DNA of 35,268 bases from assembly GCA_016882385.1 (NCBI GenBank), contig VGQC01000006.1:1-35268 (forward strand), written 5' to 3'. A program made the translations under genes and the position numbers. The stretch is from Cyanobacteria bacterium M_DeepCast_100m_m1_067 (GTDB lineage: Bacteria > Cyanobacteriota > Cyanobacteriia > PCC-6307 > Cyanobiaceae). The notes beneath the pieces are model-generated. The model was not told where the DNA came from, ran no database searches, and worked only from the letters and a program-made list of their open reading frames with translations. Shown here piece by piece: positions 31,206-35,268 of the stretch; the stretch's first letter is position 1; every line of letters begins with the position of its first letter.

Positions 31206-32645
31206 TCACCCCACCGATCCCTCGAGCTTGAGGGCCAGCAACTTGTCGGCCTCGGCAGCAAACTCCATCGGCAGCTGATTGAACACATCGCGGCAGAAGC
31301 CGCTCACCATCATCGAAACCGCTTCTTCAAAGCCGATCCCCCGGCTTTGGAGATAGAAGAGCTGATCGACGGAGATGCGGCAGGTGCTGGCCTCATGCTC
31401 CACCACCGCATCGGGTTGCTGGGAGCGGATGTAGGGGTAGGTGTTGGCGGCCGCCTGATCACCGATCAGCATCGAGTCGCACTGGCTGTAGTTCTTGGCA
31501 CCCACAGCCTTCGGGCCGATCTGCACCAAGCCGCGATAACTGTTGGAAGAATGGCCCGCACTGATTCCCTTGCTCACGATCGTGGAGCGGGTGCGGGGCC
31601 CCACATGAATCATTTTGGTGCCGGTGTCTGCCTGCTGATGATTGTTGGTGAGGGCGACGGAATAAAACTCGCCCACCGAATCAGCACCCTGCAGCACACA
31701 ACTGGGATACTTCCAGGTGATCGCAGAACCGGTTTCCACCTGGGTCCAGCTGATCCGACTGCGGGCACCGCGACACTGGCCACGCTTGGTCACAAAGTTG
31801 TAAATACCGCCCACGCCATTTTCATCACCGGCATACCAATTCTGAACGGTGGAATATTTAATGGAGGCATCATCCAGCACCACCAACTCCACCACGGCGG
31901 CATGGAGCTGATTGGTATCAAACATAGGGGCGGTGCAACCTTCTAAATAGCTCACCGAGGCCCCTTCCTCAGCCACGATCAAGGTGCGCTCAAACTGTCC
32001 CGTATCCGCAGAGTTGATGCGGAAATAGGTTGAAAGCTCCATCGGGCATTCGACGCCCTTCGGAATAAACACGAAGGAGCCATCACTGAATACAGCGGAA
32101 TTGAGGGCCGAGAAGTAGTTGTCGTTGCTGGGCACCACCGTACCCAGATAGGCCTCGATCAGCTCAGGATGCTCCTTCACGGCTTCGCTAATGGAGCAGA
32201 AGATCACCCCGTGCTCCGCCAGTTTTTCCTTGTAGGTGGTGGCGATCGAAACGCTATCGAACACCGCATCAACAGCCACGTTGGAGAGACGTTTCTGCTC
32301 GCTGAGCGGAATCCCAAGCTTGTCGAAGGTTTCCAGCAGTTTTGGGTCCACCTCATCAAGGCTCGCCTTCTTCTCCTGTTGCTTGGGAGCCGCGTAATAG
32401 ATGATGTTCTGGTAGTCAATCGGCGGGTATCCCAAAGCCGCCCAATCGGGCGCGGCCATCTGCAGCCACTGGCGATAGGCCCGCAGCCGAAACTGCAACA
32501 GAAAATCAGGCTCGTCTTTTTTGGACGAGATCAGCCGCACCACGTCCTCGCTGAGACCCTTGGCGATCTTTTCGGTTTCAATGTCGGTCACGAAGCCGTG
32601 TTTGTACGGCTGCGAAACAAGGTCGCCAACGGTTGCGGTGCTCAT
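31206..32645 (-). CDS. sufB: Fe-S cluster assembly protein SufB
   Basis: [69 protein letters not shown]. Confidence 0.98.
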   Translation of the reverse strand: MSTATVGDLVSQPYKHGFVTDIETEKIAKGLSEDVVRLISSKKDEPDFLLQFRLRAYRQWLQMAAPDWAALGYPPIDYQNIIYYAAPKQQEKKASLDEVDPKLLETFDKLGIPLSEQKRLSNVAVDAVFDSVSIATTYKEKLAEHGVIFCSISEAVKEHPELIEAYLGTVVPSNDNYFSALNSAVFSDGSFVFIPKGVECPMELSTYFRINSADTGQFERTLIVAEEGASVSYLEGCTAPMFDTNQLHAAVVELVVLDDASIKYSTVQNWYAGDENGVGGIYNFVTKRGQCRGARSRISWTQVETGSAITWKYPSCVLQGADSVGEFYSVALTNNHQQADTGTKMIHVGPRTRSTIVSKGISAGHSSNSYRGLVQIGPKAVGAKNYSQCDSMLIGDQAAANTYPYIRSQQPDAVVEHEASTCRISVDQLFYLQSRGIGFEEAVSMMVSGFCRDVFNQLPMEFAAEADKLLALKLEGSVG

Positions 32646-32660
32646 GGCAATTCAGCCGAA

Positions 32661-33014
32661 TCAGCCGGCAGTAAGGGCTTTCACGTCGTCAAGAGAAATC
32701 GTCTGCTGCTCACCGCGGAACGGATTGTCTTCAGTGAGAAACAGCATGCAGTGGCACTCCTTGCGCTCCCGCATCGGTACACAGGGGCAGTTCCAAAAGG
32801 CCTGGGACACCTCGGCCTCTTTGTCTTCGTAGTGACGGCAGGGGCAGAGAGCACCCCCGAGCTCGTCCTTGTGCTTCGCGAGGCCTGCGAGCACGACGGC
32901 GGTGACACCGGGATCGCTGCAGAAATAGGTGCCCGTGCGCTGGGCGTAGGTTTCGGCAAACTTCCGAATCACCTCGAGGCTGTCGGAGGTCGGGCTGGCC
33001 GCGGCGTCGGACAT
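32661..33014 (-). CDS. ftrC: Ferredoxin-thioredoxin reductase catalytic subunit
   Basis: CPCRHYEDKEAEVSQAFWNCPCVPMRERKECHCMLFL CPC/CPC/CHC motifs. Confidence 0.95.
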   Translation of the reverse strand: MSDAAASPTSDSLEVIRKFAETYAQRTGTYFCSDPGVTAVVLAGLAKHKDELGGALCPCRHYEDKEAEVSQAFWNCPCVPMRERKECHCMLFLTEDNPFRGEQQTISLDDVKALTAG

Positions 33015-33096
33015 GGCTCGGAGGGGGTGATGGTCTGATCGCACTGGACGGAACAGGACCGCGCGGAGCAACGGTCAGGATCACGGAACTCCAGTT

Positions 33097-33116
33097 ACGA
33101 AACACTTGGGTTTCGT
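33097..33116. promoter_or_regulatory. Candidate SufR operator: ACGAAAC-N6-GTTTCGT inverted repeat
   Basis: Perfect 7-bp arms, spacer ACTTGG, in the divergent ftrC/sufR intergenic region. Confidence 0.6.
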
Positions 33117-33235
33117 TTCCTGACGAGCCTAGGGCACCGGTGAGGGGCCTGGGGTCTCATCAGCGCAGCCATTGTGCCGGGCCGATCCCCAACCGCCGGC
33201 CGGGCGTGGCAAGGTGATGAAGTTCGGCGTCAGTC

Positions 33236-33907
33236 ATGAGCGCCACTCCCCAGATTTCCCGCCAACACACCGACCCGGCATCCACCCGGGAAGCCGTGCT
33301 CAGCCTCTTGCTCCGACAAGGCGAGTCGACGGCGGGTGAGTTGGCCGAGCACCAGGCGGTGTCGGTGCAGGCCATGCGGCGCCATCTGCGCAGCCTGGAA
33401 GACAATGGTCTGGTGGAGTCCAGTCCGGCCCCAGAAGGCCCGGGCCGGCCCAGCAATCGCTGGCGGCTCACGGCCAAGGGTCAGGGACACTTCCCCGATG
33501 GCAGCGACCACTTCGCCCTGGGCCTGCTGCAGTCGCTGGCCGGCAGCCTGCCTGCGGAAACCCTGCAGGACCTGCTGAATGATCAGGCCCTGCAACAGGC
33601 CGGCGTGTACAGGAACCAGATTGGCGAAGGCGCCTTGCAACAGCGCCTCGAGCGGCTGGTGGAGTTGCGCCGCCAGGAGGGCTACATGGCCGAGTGCGCC
33701 CGCGATCCCAACCACGCCAAGGCCTGGGTGATCAGCGAATTCCACTGCTCGGTGATCCGCATCGCCGAACAGTTCCCCTGCGTCTGCGACCAAGAGCTGC
33801 AGCTGATCCGCCACACCTTTCCCGATTGCCAGGTGGAGCGGGTCCAATGGCGCCTGGAAAAGGGCCACTCCTGCGGCTTCCGCCTCATTCAGGGCCGTGA
33901 CACCTGA
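33236..33907 (+). CDS. sufR: Iron-sulfur cluster biosynthesis transcriptional regulator SufR
   Basis: N-terminal winged HTH; C-terminal C-x12-C-x13-C-x14-C (FHC...CVC...FPDC...GHSC); divergent to suf cluster. Confidence 0.93.
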   Translation: MSATPQISRQHTDPASTREAVLSLLLRQGESTAGELAEHQAVSVQAMRRHLRSLEDNGLVESSPAPEGPGRPSNRWRLTAKGQGHFPDGSDHFALGLLQSLAGSLPAETLQDLLNDQALQQAGVYRNQIGEGALQQRLERLVELRRQEGYMAECARDPNHAKAWVISEFHCSVIRIAEQFPCVCDQELQLIRHTFPDCQVERVQWRLEKGHSCGFRLIQGRDT

Positions 33908-34310
33908 GCCGTACGGCCCTGCTGCCGACAGCCCGCTGACCCTGGCCGAACTGGCGGAGCTGGAGGCCACCCTGCTGCCGGCGCTGGAGCGTCACCACCT
34001 CAGGCTCCTGGCCCATGGCCTGCGCACCCTGCAGGGCATCTCCCGGTGCACAGCAGCAGCCCTTGAGCTTGGCCCCCTGCCGGATCGTGCCGCCATCGGT
34101 GCCTGGGTGCGGCAACAGCCCCCAATCGCCGACGACGCCGCCTTCCAGGCCGCCCTGGTGGAGCAACTGGTGGCAACGGGCGGACAATTGGAGTCCATCG
34201 CCGGCGCGCTGGGCCGGGCACCGCTGGCCCTGGAGTTGGCAGACCTGAGCGCCTGGGCCAGCCGCCAGGCCGATCGACGCCTGGGCCTGGGCGACACCAG
34301 CCGGGGCTAG
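33897..34310 (+). CDS. Hypothetical protein overlapping sufR
   Basis: 137 aa, helical/Ala-Leu-rich, overlaps sufR by 11 bp on the same strand. Confidence 0.6.
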   Translation: MTPEPYGPAADSPLTLAELAELEATLLPALERHHLRLLAHGLRTLQGISRCTAAALELGPLPDRAAIGAWVRQQPPIADDAAFQAALVEQLVATGGQLESIAGALGRAPLALELADLSAWASRQADRRLGLGDTSRG

Positions 34311-35197
34311 GGCAGCGCCACCAGCACCACACCCAACACCGCCAGCAGGGCGGCCAGCACCCCAAATGCCCCGGGGCGGTCCCCCTCCAGGGGCGCCAGG
34401 GGCACCGCCATCACCGGGGCGGTGGCCAGCAGGGCCACGGCCAGCCCGCCCGGAAGCCGGGCCAGGGCCAACTGCTGCAGACCGATCCCCGCACTGGTGC
34501 CCAGCAGGGTGGCCGCCAGCACCAGGAGCCAACGCCGGCCCGGCGGCCTGGGTCGAGGCCGGCGCAGATGGGTCAGCAGCCTCCCCAGCAGGGGCAGCAG
34601 CACCAGCGTGGCGGCCAGCAACCGCAGGGTGGCGGCATGCCAGGGATCGAGGCCCGAGGTGCGCAGGGCGGCACGGGCCAACAGAGCGCCGGCGCTGCCG
34701 CACACCAGAGCCGCCAACGCCAACAGCACCCCCAGGCGCTGATGGCCCGCCCGAAGCCCGACTCCCACCACGGCAACCGGCCGCTGCCGGGCCACCAGCA
34801 CCACCGCCAGGCTGATCAGGGCAATCCCCAGCCACTGGCGCGGCCCAGGCCACTCGGCCAGCAGCAGGCAACCGGCCGCCGCCGTCACCGCCGGCCCGCC
34901 GGCATCAAAGGTGAGGGTGCGGCGCGTGCCGAGCCGTCGCAGGGCGGCGAAGTAGAAGCTGTCCCCCAGGGCAATGCCCAGCACCCCGCTGAGCAGCAGC
35001 AATCCGGTGGGCCCGAGCGGCAAGGCCGGGAGGCTCCCCAGCAGCAGCGGCAGCTGCAGCTGCAGCGCCAGGGCGATCAGGTTTTTGAGCAGGTTCAGCT
35101 CGGCCGGACCCAGCGACGTTGGCAGCCGGCGCCATAAACCGCTGGCCAGGGTCCAGCAGAGGGCGGCGGCCAGGGCAGCAGCCACACCGATCGCCAC
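34307..35197 (-). CDS. EamA/DMT family transporter
   Basis: About ten hydrophobic segments, duplicated EamA halves (GIALGDSFYFAALRRLGTRRTLTFDAGGPAVTA; GTSAGIGLQQLALARLPGGLAVALLATAPVMAVPLA); GTG start uncertain, frame stays open to window end. Confidence 0.8.
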   Translation of the reverse strand: MAIGVAAALAAALCWTLASGLWRRLPTSLGPAELNLLKNLIALALQLQLPLLLGSLPALPLGPTGLLLLSGVLGIALGDSFYFAALRRLGTRRTLTFDAGGPAVTAAAGCLLLAEWPGPRQWLGIALISLAVVLVARQRPVAVVGVGLRAGHQRLGVLLALAALVCGSAGALLARAALRTSGLDPWHAATLRLLAATLVLLPLLGRLLTHLRRPRPRPPGRRWLLVLAATLLGTSAGIGLQQLALARLPGGLAVALLATAPVMAVPLAPLEGDRPGAFGVLAALLAVLGVVLVALP

Positions 35198-35268
35198 CGC
35201 CGCTCCCCACCACGCCTTGCGATCATCGCCACAGCCACTGCACCCCCGTGGACAACATCCGCCCCGCC

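Noticed and set aside
35198-35268. Possible Cys-rich upstream extension of the EamA gene (GCCPRGCSGCGDDRK)
   Set aside because: Frame is open to the window edge, but there is too little sequence to decide between extension and end of another gene.

Overview
GC-rich window from a picocyanobacterial-type (Synechococcus/Cyanobium-like) chromosome, inferred from PsbX, Ycf66, an Hli protein, the ftrC-sufBCDS/sufR locus and DUF3747. It is mostly densely packed housekeeping genes: THUMP/RlmL-type methyltransferase (truncated), holin-like/DUF883 pair, smc, PRC-barrel protein, msrB, LpxB-like glycosyltransferase, tRNA-Leu(GAG), accC, YggT, psbX, ycf66, tandem lipoproteins, hli, SbmA/ABCD-type ABC transporter, HIT, YifB/ComM, rpsU, DUF3747, def, S9 peptidase, then gltS-gltS, a DUF433/DUF5615 toxin-antitoxin-like pair, class II aldolase-mtnA, DUF1543, a methyltransferase, sufS-D-C-B, ftrC, sufR, and an EamA transporter. 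The accessory part is about 20.9-27.9 kb. Best leads: (1) a DUF433-DUF5615 pair whose antitoxin frame is continuous with an upstream two-helix membrane segment, with a LexA-box-like AGTACACCAGTACT in the probable promoter; (2) a peptidase-GltS-GltS operon with 4-bp overlaps, in which the first GltS copy has diverged in both signature loops; (3) mtnA overlapping a FucA-like aldolase, suggesting a 5'-deoxyadenosine/DHAP-shunt module; (4) a perfect ACGAAAC-N6-GTTTCGT inverted repeat between ftrC-suf and sufR, a candidate SufR operator. All functional assignments come from reading the translations without database searches.
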